Below are positions 34,678 through 43,386 of a stretch of 64,000 bases of DNA, in pieces; within the stretch, counting starts at the first letter, position 1; each line of letters starts with the position of its first letter. Position numbers and translations under genes: made by a program. Source of the stretch: DATAFF01 sp044870245. GTDB taxonomy: Bacteria; Pseudomonadota; Alphaproteobacteria; Rhizobiales; Aestuariivirgaceae. The stretch is taken from positions 56,416-120,415 of the forward strand of contig JBIOYR010000121.1 in assembly GCA_044870245.1 (NCBI GenBank). The letters are read 5' to 3'. The notes beneath the pieces were generated by a model. It was not told where the DNA came from and made no database searches. It was given only the letters and a program-made list of their open reading frames with translations.

Positions 34678-34690
34678 CGTGGAGCTCCCT

Positions 34691-35503
34691 TCATTTTTGG
34701 CTGCGCGGAAGATTGCCGCGCCGCATCAGCCTGATCAAACCCCAAAAGCCAAGCAGCAGGATGGCAGCGCCGACAGTCGACAGCGTCCCAAGCACCGGCA
34801 CGCCGGGCGTGTAGCCCGCCACCATCTTGGCATAGAGATACTCCGGCACGGCACTGTCGGCACCCGTCGTGTAGAGCGACAGCGGAAAATTGCCCCAGGA
34901 AAGCAGGAAGGCGAAGAGCGCCCCCGAGAAAATGCCTGGAAACAGAACTGGCAGGGTGATCTCTCGGAACACTTGCAGCCGGGAAGCCCCAAGGTCGAAT
35001 GCAGCCTCTTCGAGTGCCGAATCGAAGCTATAGACCTGGATCGCGATCACGAGCGTCGCGACTGGTGCGATCCATACCAGATGCGCGAAGACGGCCGTCT
35101 TCCAGGACAGCGGAAGTCCCAGAGCGTTGAACCATAGCAGCAGGGCGAGGCCGAGCACCGATTGGGGAAAGAAGATCGGCAGCAAGACGAGCTTCTGATA
35201 GATCGAGCGCCCTTTCCAATCGTAGCGCGCAAAGGCGAGCGCGCCGAAGAATGCCAGGAGCACGGCGATCACCGTCACCGCTGACGCGATCGCGATCGAG
35301 GTCGACAGGATCTGATGGATCTCGAAGGAGGCCAGCGTCTTGCCCCACCATTCCGTTCCCCATCGGGGAATGGGAAAGGTGAAATAGCGGCTGGCGGTAA
35401 GCGAAGCCAGAGCAAGGCAAATGGCCGGCACGTAGAGGAACACGATGATGGCGCCCGTCCAGGCGAGGATCAAGGAACGCGTCGCGCCACGGTCGGCCTC
35501 CAT
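34691..35503 (-). CDS. ABC transporter permease, PotC-like (microcompartment locus)
   Basis: A 270-aa inner-membrane permease with six predicted segments. The EAA loop is EEAAFDLGASRLQVFREITL, followed by PVLFPGIFSGALFAFLLSWG. ATG 35503 overlaps the PotB-like stop by 1 nt (TGATG), so the longer frame to 35611 is not used. It pairs with 35503-36339. The four-gene transporter is of the polyamine type and lies between amino-alcohol catabolic genes, suggesting import of an amino alcohol or similar cation. Confidence 0.91.
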   Translation of the reverse strand: MEADRGATRSLILAWTGAIIVFLYVPAICLALASLTASRYFTFPIPRWGTEWWGKTLASFEIHQILSTSIAIASAVTVIAVLLAFFGALAFARYDWKGRSIYQKLVLLPIFFPQSVLGLALLLWFNALGLPLSWKTAVFAHLVWIAPVATLVIAIQVYSFDSALEEAAFDLGASRLQVFREITLPVLFPGIFSGALFAFLLSWGNFPLSLYTTGADSAVPEYLYAKMVAGYTPGVPVLGTLSTVGAAILLLGFWGLIRLMRRGNLPRSQK

Positions 35504-36339
35504 CAGCGTTTTCCCAGAATCTGGTCGAGGTCGAAACGTCGGAGAACCAGAAGCACGAGAAGGCCGACAACGAACATCAGAAGGACGGCAAGCGCCGCGC
35601 CGAGCGGCCAATTCTGCGCATAGGTGAAAGCGATCTCGATGTCGTGGACGATCGGGATGATGCGTTGGCCGCCCAGCACCTTGGCCTCGGCAATGGCACC
35701 GACCGCCAACACGAAGGTCAGGAGAAATCCAATAACAATTCCCGGCATGGCGAGCGGCAGCTCGACTTCGCGGAAAACCTGCCAGCGCGAGGCTCCGAGG
35801 TCATAGGCGGCCTCTCGCGTTTCGTTCGGAACCATCGCGATGCCGAGCGTCATCGGGAACAGCATGAACGGAAGATAGACATAGACCATGCCGAGGATGA
35901 TCGCCGGAAGCGTGAAGAGCATGCTCGACAGCTCGATGCCGAACAATGACTTGAGGGTGCCGAGAAGGACACCATTCTTGATGAGGAACAGCACCCATCC
36001 ATAGAGCCTGACATTTTCCGATACAAAGAGCGGGATGGTGAACAGAAGCGTCAGCACCATCGACCACGGTCCGGCGAGACGGACCAGGCCATAAGCGATC
36101 GGGTAGCAGATCAAAGCCAGGACGATGGTCGTGAACATGGCAAGTCCAAGCGACCACAAGAACGAGATGTAGCTCGTCGAGCGAAAGATGGCGCGGTAGT
36201 TTTCGAGCGTGGGCCCTTGGAACAGGCTGAAGGTGCGCTCCGGCATGAAGCTGAAGTCGATCACGGCGAGGAGCGGCGCAGCAAAACCGACGGCCAGCAG
36301 CACCAGCATGGGCAGTGCATTGCGCAAGCCCTGCGACAT
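35503..36339 (-). CDS. ABC transporter permease, PotB-like (microcompartment locus)
   Basis: A 278-aa permease. It begins MSQGLRNALPMLVLLAVGFA, and its EAA loop reads REAAYDLGASRWQVFREVEL, followed by PLAMPGIVIGFLLTFVLAVG. ATG 36339 lies 5 nt after the ATPase stop; an upstream in-frame ATG at 36375 would overlap that gene and lacks support. Six membrane segments are visible. It forms the channel with the PotC-like permease. Confidence 0.9.
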   Translation of the reverse strand: MSQGLRNALPMLVLLAVGFAAPLLAVIDFSFMPERTFSLFQGPTLENYRAIFRSTSYISFLWSLGLAMFTTIVLALICYPIAYGLVRLAGPWSMVLTLLFTIPLFVSENVRLYGWVLFLIKNGVLLGTLKSLFGIELSSMLFTLPAIILGMVYVYLPFMLFPMTLGIAMVPNETREAAYDLGASRWQVFREVELPLAMPGIVIGFLLTFVLAVGAIAEAKVLGGQRIIPIVHDIEIAFTYAQNWPLGAALAVLLMFVVGLLVLLVLRRFDLDQILGKR

Positions 36340-36343
36340 TGCC

Positions 36344-37423
36344 CTAGGGTCCGACCAGGATGCTGTCCCGGCCATCCCAGCCGATCAGCACCTCTTCGTC
36401 GAGCCGCCCCTTGAAGGCCTGCTGGCGCAACTTCTCCAAGACGAATACGTGCTCACCCACCCGTACTTGATATTGGATGCGCGATCCGAGCACATATTCA
36501 TTGTACAGCCGTCCGGAGAGAACATTCTCAGCCTCGGTCGGAGAGGCGAGAAAACGCATGAATTCCGGGCGGATCACCAGGAAGCCCTCACGGAAATCAT
36601 TGGGAATGGCGCCGGCCCGCAGCTCGGCGGGAACGGCGCTGGATACAAGCGCCCGTTCACCATCCAGCCTGACCGGCAGCACGTTCACATCCCCCATGAA
36701 CTCCGACACGAATCGCGAGTTCGGTGCCGTATAAATCTCTTGCGGCGTTCCGACCTGGACCAACCTCCCTGCCCGCATCACGCCGATGCGATCGCTCATC
36801 ACCATTGCCTCTTCGAGACTGTGCGTGATGTAGACGAACGTCTTGCCGGTTTCGCGATGAATGTCCTTGAGCTCCTTCTCGAGGGTCTTGCGGAGCTTGT
36901 AATCGATGGCGGAGAGCGGCTCGTCGAAGAACAGGATCTCCGGATCGAAGGCAAGCGCCCGGGCAAGCGCGACACGCTGGCGTTCGCCGCCGGAGCATTT
37001 CTGAACGCTTCGACCATAATAGCCTTCAGGCAACCGGAGCTGCTGCATGAGCTCCAATGCACGAGCGCGCCGCGTCGAGCGATCGACGCCGCGGATCTTC
37101 AATGCAAACTCGATATTCTCGCCGACCGTGCGGTGCGGGAACAATGCCAGCAACTGAAAGACCATGCAGGTCGGACGCCGGTTGGCCGGAATGTCGTTGA
37201 TGCGCTTTCCTCTGAGCAGGATGTCGCCGGAGCTCGCGGTTTCCATGCCGGCGAGAATGCGAACGAGCGTGGTCTTGCCGCTGCCGGATGGCCCGACGAT
37301 CGTGAAGAACTCCCCTTCCATGATCCCGAGGTCGATCCGATCAACGGCGGTGAGCGGTCCGAAAACCTTGCTCACCGCCGCAAGCTCGAGAATCGGTCGT
37401 GATTCACCCTGCGGAGGCTTCAC
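36344..37423 (-). CDS. ABC transporter ATP-binding protein, PotA-like (microcompartment locus)
   Basis: A 359-aa ATPase with Walker A TIVGPSGSGKTTLVRILAGM, signature KCSGGERQRVALARALAFDP (Cys-Ser-Gly-Gly), Walker B ILFFDEPLSAID, H-loop VYITHSLEEAMVMSD and a C-terminal TOBE region VRVGEHVFVLEKLRQ. The start is GTG 37423, which makes the gene overlap the binding-protein gene by 20 nt; no later in-frame start keeps the full N-terminus. It is distinct from the PotA-like ATPase at 16952-18112. Confidence 0.91.
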   Translation of the reverse strand: MKPPQGESRPILELAAVSKVFGPLTAVDRIDLGIMEGEFFTIVGPSGSGKTTLVRILAGMETASSGDILLRGKRINDIPANRRPTCMVFQLLALFPHRTVGENIEFALKIRGVDRSTRRARALELMQQLRLPEGYYGRSVQKCSGGERQRVALARALAFDPEILFFDEPLSAIDYKLRKTLEKELKDIHRETGKTFVYITHSLEEAMVMSDRIGVMRAGRLVQVGTPQEIYTAPNSRFVSEFMGDVNVLPVRLDGERALVSSAVPAELRAGAIPNDFREGFLVIRPEFMRFLASPTEAENVLSGRLYNEYVLGSRIQYQVRVGEHVFVLEKLRQQAFKGRLDEEVLIGWDGRDSILVGP

Positions 37424-38564
37424 GTTTGGCAGCCGTCATGATGTCCAGAAGCTTGGCATAGTCGGGGACGATGTCATACTCGACGGAACGCGCCATCTCC
37501 TCCTCCAGGCTGTCCCATTGAATGGCGTCGAGCTCGTCCGCCGTGAACAGCTTGAAGCAGTCCGCATTGCCCATTTGCGCGACCGGATTGAATGTCCCTT
37601 CGGCAAAGGCGACGATATGGGCATTCTCCGGCTTCTGCACATATTGAAGGAACTCGACCGCAAGCGGCGAAGCATCGGGGTTGTTCACCAGGGACGTGAC
37701 CTCGATCCACGAGATCCCGCCCTTGCCATCCGTCAGCGGACCCTTGTTCGGCGTGACGCCGCGGATGTTCTTGTGGCCATCGGCCCGCGCCGGCGAGGCG
37801 GAATAGGTCCCGCCTGTCATATGGAAGTCGATCTCACCCGAAACCAGCGCCTGATTCATGGTCGCAATATCGCCCACGACCTTGGCTCCCTTGAACACAC
37901 GCTTGGCAGTCTCGGTAAACTTCGCGACTTCCTGGTCGCTGTGCTCCTTGAACGGGTCGAAGCCGCTGATCGCGCAGATATTGAACACGTTCCAGTCGTC
38001 GGATTCGAGAACACCGTATTTCTTGGCATTGGCGGAATCATTGAACAGGTCCCAACCCTGGTTCTCGGCGGTCTTCCGGCTCACCTTGTCGGTGTTGACG
38101 ACGAAGCTGTATGGGCCAAAGCGCTGGCACATTCCGAGAAGCTCCTTGCCGCTGTCGTCCATCGCCCATTTATAGGGTGGCTTGAACGCCGGCAGCATTT
38201 TTTCGAAATAGGGCTCCATCTGCGCCCGATCGAGCGGCTTGATCAGCTTCTCGGGGTACATGACCTTGCGCGCCCAGGGATTGTTGACATTGATCAAGTC
38301 CCAGACGTTGATCTCCCCGGCCCTGAGCCGGTTGATCATCGTCGGATCGTTGGTCAGCGACTCGGCCTTGACGGTGGCCGCATTGGCAGACCGGAACGGA
38401 TCAAGGACCTGCGCGGAATTGTAACCCTCCCAGCACAGGATGTTCAGCTCCTTCTCACGGGCGGCAAGAGCAAGACGAGGCAGGCCGGATTGCGCTGCAA
38501 AGGCCGCGGCCAGCATCGCGGATGTCTGCATGAAGCTCCGGCGCGACAAGCTCTGCTTGGGCAT
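37404..38564 (-). CDS. ABC transporter periplasmic binding protein, PotD-like (microcompartment locus)
   Basis: A 386-aa binding protein with a Tat-type signal (SRRSFMQTSAMLAAAFAAQ) and the mature start KELNILCWEGYNSAQVLDPF, typical of spermidine/putrescine receptors. A ribosome site GGGAGGAG lies just before ATG 38564; the longer frame to 39062 overlaps the dehydratase gene and is rejected. It is first in the transporter-SDR operon and is preceded by operator C. The ligand is probably a cationic amino compound. Confidence 0.9.
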   Translation of the reverse strand: MPKQSLSRRSFMQTSAMLAAAFAAQSGLPRLALAAREKELNILCWEGYNSAQVLDPFRSANAATVKAESLTNDPTMINRLRAGEINVWDLINVNNPWARKVMYPEKLIKPLDRAQMEPYFEKMLPAFKPPYKWAMDDSGKELLGMCQRFGPYSFVVNTDKVSRKTAENQGWDLFNDSANAKKYGVLESDDWNVFNICAISGFDPFKEHSDQEVAKFTETAKRVFKGAKVVGDIATMNQALVSGEIDFHMTGGTYSASPARADGHKNIRGVTPNKGPLTDGKGGISWIEVTSLVNNPDASPLAVEFLQYVQKPENAHIVAFAEGTFNPVAQMGNADCFKLFTADELDAIQWDSLEEEMARSVEYDIVPDYAKLLDIMTAAKREASAG

Positions 38565-38643
38565 TTGTCTCCTCCCTGAACGGCACCTCTTGGCGGGAAC
38601 AGGGTGCCTCGCTACCACCTTAACGTCAATCCGAGAGAACCCG

Positions 38644-38671
38644 CTTGACCTCGATGAGCCTGGATTTGACC
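38644..38671 (+). promoter_or_regulatory. AraC-type direct-repeat operator C, transporter operon
   Basis: CTTGACC at 38644-38650 and TTTGACC at 38665-38671 are spaced exactly 21 bp, like operators A and B, and lie in the 116-nt gap between the dehydratase small-subunit gene and the PotD-like gene. The orientation relative to the controlled gene is the same as in operator A, and the proximal edge is 79 nt before ATG 38564. This supports a separate promoter for the transporter-SDR operon under the same AraC regulator. Confidence 0.65.
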
Positions 38672-38680
38672 TGGAACTTG

Positions 38681-39109
38681 CTAATAGCGATCCATATAGA
38701 GGCCTCGGCGGCGATAGACTTCGGCTGTCTCCTCGAGGAAGGCGGCAAGCTTGAACGTGCCATAGGTTTGACGCAGCAGCTTGGCAGCGGCAATCAATTC
38801 GGCATCGCCCTTTGCCCGTCCGGGTCGCAACAGCTCGTAGATCTCCATGATCACCTGCTGCGGCAGAGCCGCCATCTCGGCCGCCCTCTCGAGATTGAGC
38901 GCAAGCGTCGGGCGACCGGCGGCGCGAGAAATCTCGGCCTGGCGGGACAGCGACTGCGGCGTGATCCTCAGATCCTCCATCGTGATCTCGCCGGCGACGA
39001 CCCTCTCGAGCGAAAGCTCCTCGAGGCTCACGCCGCGGGCGCCGCGCACCTCGCCGGGGCAAGTTTCAGCCAGTGGATAGTCGGGGATGCCAAAAATGCG
39101 CGTCGTCAC
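38681..39109 (-). CDS. B12-dependent diol dehydratase small subunit (PduE-like)
   Basis: A 142-aa small subunit. It has DYPLAETCPGEVRGARGVSL, EELSLERVVAGEITMEDLRI, TPQSLSRQAEISRAAGRPTL and IMEIYELLRPGRAKGDAELI. It starts directly at the core domain: the N-terminal helix of about 30 residues that targets Pdu small subunits to the shell is missing. It overlaps the large/medium subunit gene by 4 nt. In the holoenzyme it completes the alpha-beta-gamma unit. Confidence 0.9.
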   Translation of the reverse strand: MTTRIFGIPDYPLAETCPGEVRGARGVSLEELSLERVVAGEITMEDLRITPQSLSRQAEISRAAGRPTLALNLERAAEMAALPQQVIMEIYELLRPGRAKGDAELIAAAKLLRQTYGTFKLAAFLEETAEVYRRRGLYMDRY

Positions 39110-41376
39110 TCAGCCGCCTCCATAAGCTCGATCTCGATCTCCAGGGGAGCTGCGCCATCGCGTGTCAGCGAGGTCTCGATCGCATAAATGAGAGCTACCC
39201 GCGCATGATGGCGCGAGCCCAGAGCTTCGCCGCGCGTCGGCACCACGACAGGATCCGGCAATTCGCCCAATGCGTGCGAGGCGGCGTTCGAACCCAAGCG
39301 CCGATAGTGGTCAAGGCTGGTGATCGGGGCATTCGAGAAGAGCTCGAGATTGTTGTGGGGCAACCTGCCGCGTTGATGGATGACCGCCGTGCCCTTGGCC
39401 TGAAGACCGATGCCGACACCCGAGCCCGAGAGGGTGGCTGCGGAAAGACCCAGAAAGGAGGTGTCGGCCGTGTGCAGCAGGCGCACCAGCCGCATTCTCA
39501 GCCCTCGTTCCTCCACTCCGGCCTTGATTGCCTTGAGAACAGCGCTCAAAGGGTGGCCGGCTAGCGTCCGAAAGAGCTTCAGACCGAATCCCGGGCTGAC
39601 GCCGACCACCACTTCGTTCGGGTCGTCGCCAGTGCGGGCCGGTCCCATCTCGCGATAGCGGATTCGTCCACCCTCGGCCCTCGCAAAGGTGCCTTCGGTG
39701 CGCAGCACCTCTGCCCGGTCGAGCACGTCGCGTATCCGAACGATTTCCTGGCGCCGCTCGGCGGACATCCGATAGCCGGTGCCAGGTCCGGCATAGTCGT
39801 TGGGATCGTTGACCGCGCTCATCACGCGACCTTGACGGATCAGCGCCGAGGTTTGGAGATAGTCGCCCGAGACCCGCAACCGAAGCAGAAAGAGCAGGTT
39901 CCGGGCCTCATCGGTAAACCCCCGGTGGTCGAGAGCGCGGACGACGTCGAGCATGCTGATGCCACGCTCACTGATCTCTTCGCTGATCAGCGCCACCTGG
40001 CGCGGCGTGAAGCTGTCGGTGTCGTCCGAGCCCGAGGCGACAACCACCGATTCCTTCATATGGGGCTCCGGTGCGGCGAGGTCGAGCTCCTCGAGAACCG
40101 CCGAGACAGCGTCGACAGCGCGGCGGCGCAGCTCGAGAATGCGGGTCTCCTCGACCGGGATCAGCCCGCCATCGGCTTCGAAGTCGCGCTGCAGCACGAG
40201 GTAATCCTCGAGCTCCTCGCCATTGAGGAGAGATGGATTGAAGGAGTTGTCGTATTTCAGAATCGAGCCAAATCCGGAACAAATCAGGTCGGAACCGGAA
40301 ATCAGATAGGGCAGGATCTTGGCGCCAACTCTAATTTCGGACTCCGTCGGACGCGCGTCGTTGCCGCTCGCACATTCGAGATCGAGCCAGACGGCGATCA
40401 GGTTCTCGGCCATCAGCTCGCGCACACCACCCGGCATGGTGGCGGCAAGCGGGGCGCCGTCAATCCCGCCGTTCTGCGTCCCCTGAACACCCATTGCCCT
40501 TTGCAGGCACAAGCAGCGCGCTTCGAGATAGAGCAGCGACTTCGCCTCGTGAAACCCCATCAAGAGCTCGGATGCGGCGCCCGATGTGCAGCGCATCTTG
40601 ATGCCGCGCGAGGCATAGGCCGACGCCAGCCACGCCTTCGACCACGGCGTGTCGTCGCCGTCGATGAACGCCCTTTCGGTGCCGTAGACCGAGACGGTTT
40701 CGGCATAGGAGGTAAAGCCCGCCATGCCGATCTTGAGCTCCTCGGCTTCCTCGCAGGAGCATTGGAAGAGAGTCCCCGCGCGACCGACGGCAGAGCCGAC
40801 GGCACAGGCCAGGGCATTCGACCAGGCGTTGCGCGACACCCGAACGGTTGTCTCGATCTCATCGAAGCCGAAAGCGACGGCAGTCGCGGCATCGGCCGCA
40901 AGCTGCAGCGGGTCGTCCTTGGCGTTGGTGACATGAGCCTGGTTGCCAGGGGTGCGCCGGGCTCGCATCTTGCCATAGGCAAAGGCGATTTCGAGGGCAC
41001 TGAGACTGGCCACGGCCTCGGCAAGCCTCGCCGGCGAGAGCCCATGGGCAAGGCGGGTGAGATCCCTCCTTGGCACGTTCATGTCGACCAGCATTCGCGC
41101 CAGCTCGGCGGCCGGGATCGCCATCGCCTCTGCTGCCACCGAGGGATCGATGTGATAGCGCGCGATATAAAGATCGATCATGTCGAACTGGGCTTCCGGG
41201 ACGCCGTCGAGGACCGTCACCCGCCCGTCTTCGATCACCAGCGATGCTTGCGGATCGCTCCTGCCACGAAAGGCGGAAAAGCCATTCTCCGGGTCCTCCG
41301 CAGCGAAGCGGTCGAGCCGCAACGGCCGTAGATCCCAGTCGGCAAAACGTTGCCAACGGTTTGCGCCTGTCGTCAT
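39106..41376 (-). CDS. Fused large-medium subunit of B12-dependent diol dehydratase (PduC-PduD fusion)
   Basis: A 756-aa protein: residues 1-550 match the large (TIM-barrel) subunit, and about 558-756 the medium subunit, joined by a short linker near RIRDVLDRAEVLRTEGTFAR. All Klebsiella catalytic positions are present with a +5 offset: Gln146, His148 (NQAHVTN), Glu175, Glu226 (SYAETVSV), Gln301, Asp340 and Ser367. Two substrate-pocket positions differ: Ser301 becomes Asp306 and Gln336 becomes Ala341. The medium domain keeps the B12 contacts in LSGSGVGIGLQAKGTAVIHQ. No shell-targeting helix is present. It would convert a 1,2-diol to an aldehyde; no reactivase gene is nearby. Confidence 0.93.
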   Translation of the reverse strand: MTTGANRWQRFADWDLRPLRLDRFAAEDPENGFSAFRGRSDPQASLVIEDGRVTVLDGVPEAQFDMIDLYIARYHIDPSVAAEAMAIPAAELARMLVDMNVPRRDLTRLAHGLSPARLAEAVASLSALEIAFAYGKMRARRTPGNQAHVTNAKDDPLQLAADAATAVAFGFDEIETTVRVSRNAWSNALACAVGSAVGRAGTLFQCSCEEAEELKIGMAGFTSYAETVSVYGTERAFIDGDDTPWSKAWLASAYASRGIKMRCTSGAASELLMGFHEAKSLLYLEARCLCLQRAMGVQGTQNGGIDGAPLAATMPGGVRELMAENLIAVWLDLECASGNDARPTESEIRVGAKILPYLISGSDLICSGFGSILKYDNSFNPSLLNGEELEDYLVLQRDFEADGGLIPVEETRILELRRRAVDAVSAVLEELDLAAPEPHMKESVVVASGSDDTDSFTPRQVALISEEISERGISMLDVVRALDHRGFTDEARNLLFLLRLRVSGDYLQTSALIRQGRVMSAVNDPNDYAGPGTGYRMSAERRQEIVRIRDVLDRAEVLRTEGTFARAEGGRIRYREMGPARTGDDPNEVVVGVSPGFGLKLFRTLAGHPLSAVLKAIKAGVEERGLRMRLVRLLHTADTSFLGLSAATLSGSGVGIGLQAKGTAVIHQRGRLPHNNLELFSNAPITSLDHYRRLGSNAASHALGELPDPVVVPTRGEALGSRHHARVALIYAIETSLTRDGAAPLEIEIELMEAAE

Positions 41377-41520
41377 TGCTTCGCCTCAACTCCGGCGCGC
41401 GATGTTGGCCCTGATGATCGATTTTCGTCAAGTCCCGCTCGGCGCAGCCGGAGGGGATCTACTTTAATTCCGCCGGCCGTTACAATGACGAGCGGCTTCA
41501 ACCGTTCCCAGGAGCTTCCG

Positions 41521-42453
41521 ATGATCAAACGGCCAGTGCCGTGGCCCAATGGCGCGAAGGTCGCCGTTGCCATCACCTTCGACATGGATGCCGACAGCCT
41601 CGTGCACCTCGCTCATCCGGGCGACTCGATCACCCGAATCTCCACGATCTCGATGCTCAGATATGGGCCCGAGGTAAGCGTGCCGCGAATTCTCGATGGC
41701 TATCGACGCTATGGGTTGAAGCAGACATTCTTCGTGCCGGCCTGGTGCATCGAACATTACCCCAAGGCCGTGGAGGCCATGGCCAAGGATGATCACGAGG
41801 TCGGATTTCACGGCTACATCCATGAGGCCCCGAACGCCCTATCCCGGGACGAGGAGCACTATTGGATGCAACGGTCGATCGAGGTCATTGCCCAGCGCAC
41901 CGGCAAGCGTCCGCGTGGCAACCGCTCGCCTCTCTACAATTACTCGATCCACACCACCGACCTGCTGGTGAGCGAGGGCTTCCTCTACGACGCTTCGCTG
42001 ATGGGCGACGATGTTCCCTACATTCTGAAAACCGAGAAAGGCGAGATCGTCGAGCTTCCTTCAAGCTGGGCGCTGGATGACTGGCCGCCCTATGTCCATT
42101 CGATCGATCTCGACTATATGTTTCAGATCATGTCGCCCGATCGCGCCATGGAGGTTTTCATGGCGGAGTTCGAGGCCATGCGGACTGTCGGCGGAGGCCT
42201 GTGGATCGGCGTCTGGCATCCATTCGTGAGCGGTCGTCTGTCGCGGTGGCTCAGAATCGAGAAAATGATCGAACATATGCTGGGCACAGGCGATGTGTGG
42301 TTCGCGCGGCTCGAGGACATCGCTTCCCACATCCAGAACCTGCGCAAGAGCGGCTCCTACGAGGCAAGGGTCGACACTCTGCCTTATTATGATTCGCCTC
42401 AGGTGCCTTGTCCGCCGCCATCGGTGATGCTGCGACGGCGTAGCACCGACTGA
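41521..42453 (+). CDS. Polysaccharide deacetylase family protein (PuuE/HpPgdA-like)
   Basis: A 310-aa NodB-homology hydrolase. It has the catalytic FDMDADSLVHLAHPGD region at the N-terminus (Asp-x-Asp), the metal His pair in EVGFHGYIHEAPNALSRDEE, RGNRSPLYNYSIHTTDLLVS, and WIGVWHPFVSGRLSRW near the C-terminus. The group includes peptidoglycan deacetylase and allantoinase-like amidases; cytoplasmic location is expected because no signal peptide is seen. ATG 41521 follows AGGAG. It is divergent from the diol dehydratase; the 144-nt gap contains no recognisable riboswitch. Confidence 0.85.
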   Translation: MIKRPVPWPNGAKVAVAITFDMDADSLVHLAHPGDSITRISTISMLRYGPEVSVPRILDGYRRYGLKQTFFVPAWCIEHYPKAVEAMAKDDHEVGFHGYIHEAPNALSRDEEHYWMQRSIEVIAQRTGKRPRGNRSPLYNYSIHTTDLLVSEGFLYDASLMGDDVPYILKTEKGEIVELPSSWALDDWPPYVHSIDLDYMFQIMSPDRAMEVFMAEFEAMRTVGGGLWIGVWHPFVSGRLSRWLRIEKMIEHMLGTGDVWFARLEDIASHIQNLRKSGSYEARVDTLPYYDSPQVPCPPPSVMLRRRSTD

Positions 42454-42462
42454 AGCCTCCTC

Positions 42463-43188
42463 TCAGGCGCGGTCGCGCGGCCGGGGGATGAGGAGGCTGA
42501 TCAGATCGACATAGAGACTGAGCGCGGCACGGATCGAATCCTTGCCGGGAGGCTCGTGAGGACCGTGCGCGAGATGCATCTGCTTGATCCGCCTCATGGC
42601 AAGGGCTGTGCTACCGGCAATGGCTATCACACCCGCGGCCGAGGCCATGAAGATTGGAACGGGATGATCGACAACCCATGTGGCGAGCAAGGCAGCAAAC
42701 GTGCCGGCGAGGATCATCATCAGCATGGCGTCTGCAGTCGAGAGATCCGCCTCCGTGAGATGGCCGTAAAGACTGATGCCGGCAAACGCCATGGCGAGAA
42801 CGAACAACACCGGAGCGATCGACAAGCCGGCAAGCGCCGGAAAGGCGGTTCCCAGCGACAACCCGATCACTATGGAACCGGACCAGAATATTGCGTGCGC
42901 AATCTCCTCTCCGAAGGCATCGAAGGCAGCAGCGACGGTGATCGCAAATGCGAAGGGGAGCAATATGATCGGCCAGAAAAGAAGCGACCCGGCGATTGCC
43001 TGGTCGAGCGAAGAATCGTGGGTGATGAAGGCAACAAGTCCGGTGAGTGCCAGCCCGCCGACGAGGTAATTGTACACCGCCATGAGGAACGCTCTCATGC
43101 GCAAATGGCTGGCGACATTGCTTGTCAGGGTTCGTGCGAACGCGTCCTTGGGTGTTGTCCTTGTCCTTCGATCGTTGTCGTTGCTCAT
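42463..43188 (-). CDS. Bax inhibitor-1 (BI-1/YccA) family membrane protein
   Basis: A 241-aa protein with seven predicted membrane segments. The N-terminal HLRMRAFLMAVYNYLVGGLA is the family start, and the C-terminal AALSLYVDLISLLIPRPRD matches the end motif of YbhL-like proteins. AGGAGCAGAAC precedes ATG 43188. These proteins act as membrane stress or Ca/pH leak channels in bacteria, but evidence in prokaryotes is limited. It is transcribed alone, with a 198-nt stretch upstream (43189-43386) in which I see nothing recognisable. Confidence 0.87.
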   Translation of the reverse strand: MSNDNDRRTRTTPKDAFARTLTSNVASHLRMRAFLMAVYNYLVGGLALTGLVAFITHDSSLDQAIAGSLLFWPIILLPFAFAITVAAAFDAFGEEIAHAIFWSGSIVIGLSLGTAFPALAGLSIAPVLFVLAMAFAGISLYGHLTEADLSTADAMLMMILAGTFAALLATWVVDHPVPIFMASAAGVIAIAGSTALAMRRIKQMHLAHGPHEPPGKDSIRAALSLYVDLISLLIPRPRDRA

Positions 43189-43386
43189 GTTCTGCTCCTG
43201 AAGGCACAGCCCAATTGTCGTGCGCTTGCTGGCAGACCGTGACGACAATCGCTTAACGAGCGGAGCGCGGGAGAGTTAGCAGCTTAAATGCGTCATACGC
43301 CGCAGCGCGACCTGCTCGACCCAACAACGGATGCAAAACGGGATCGAAGCAGCGCATCACGGAAGATTGATGCGTTCACATCAGAC

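Noticed and set aside
26537..41376. Classical Pdu or Eut microcompartment
   Set aside because: No EutBC, PduGH, PduL, EutD, EutJ or alcohol dehydrogenase is present; kinase, phospholyase-type and SDR genes match the aminopropanol type instead.
41377..41520. Possible cobalamin riboswitch ahead of the B12-dependent dehydratase
   Set aside because: The gap is 144 nt, too short for a usual cobalamin riboswitch, and I could not find its conserved box.
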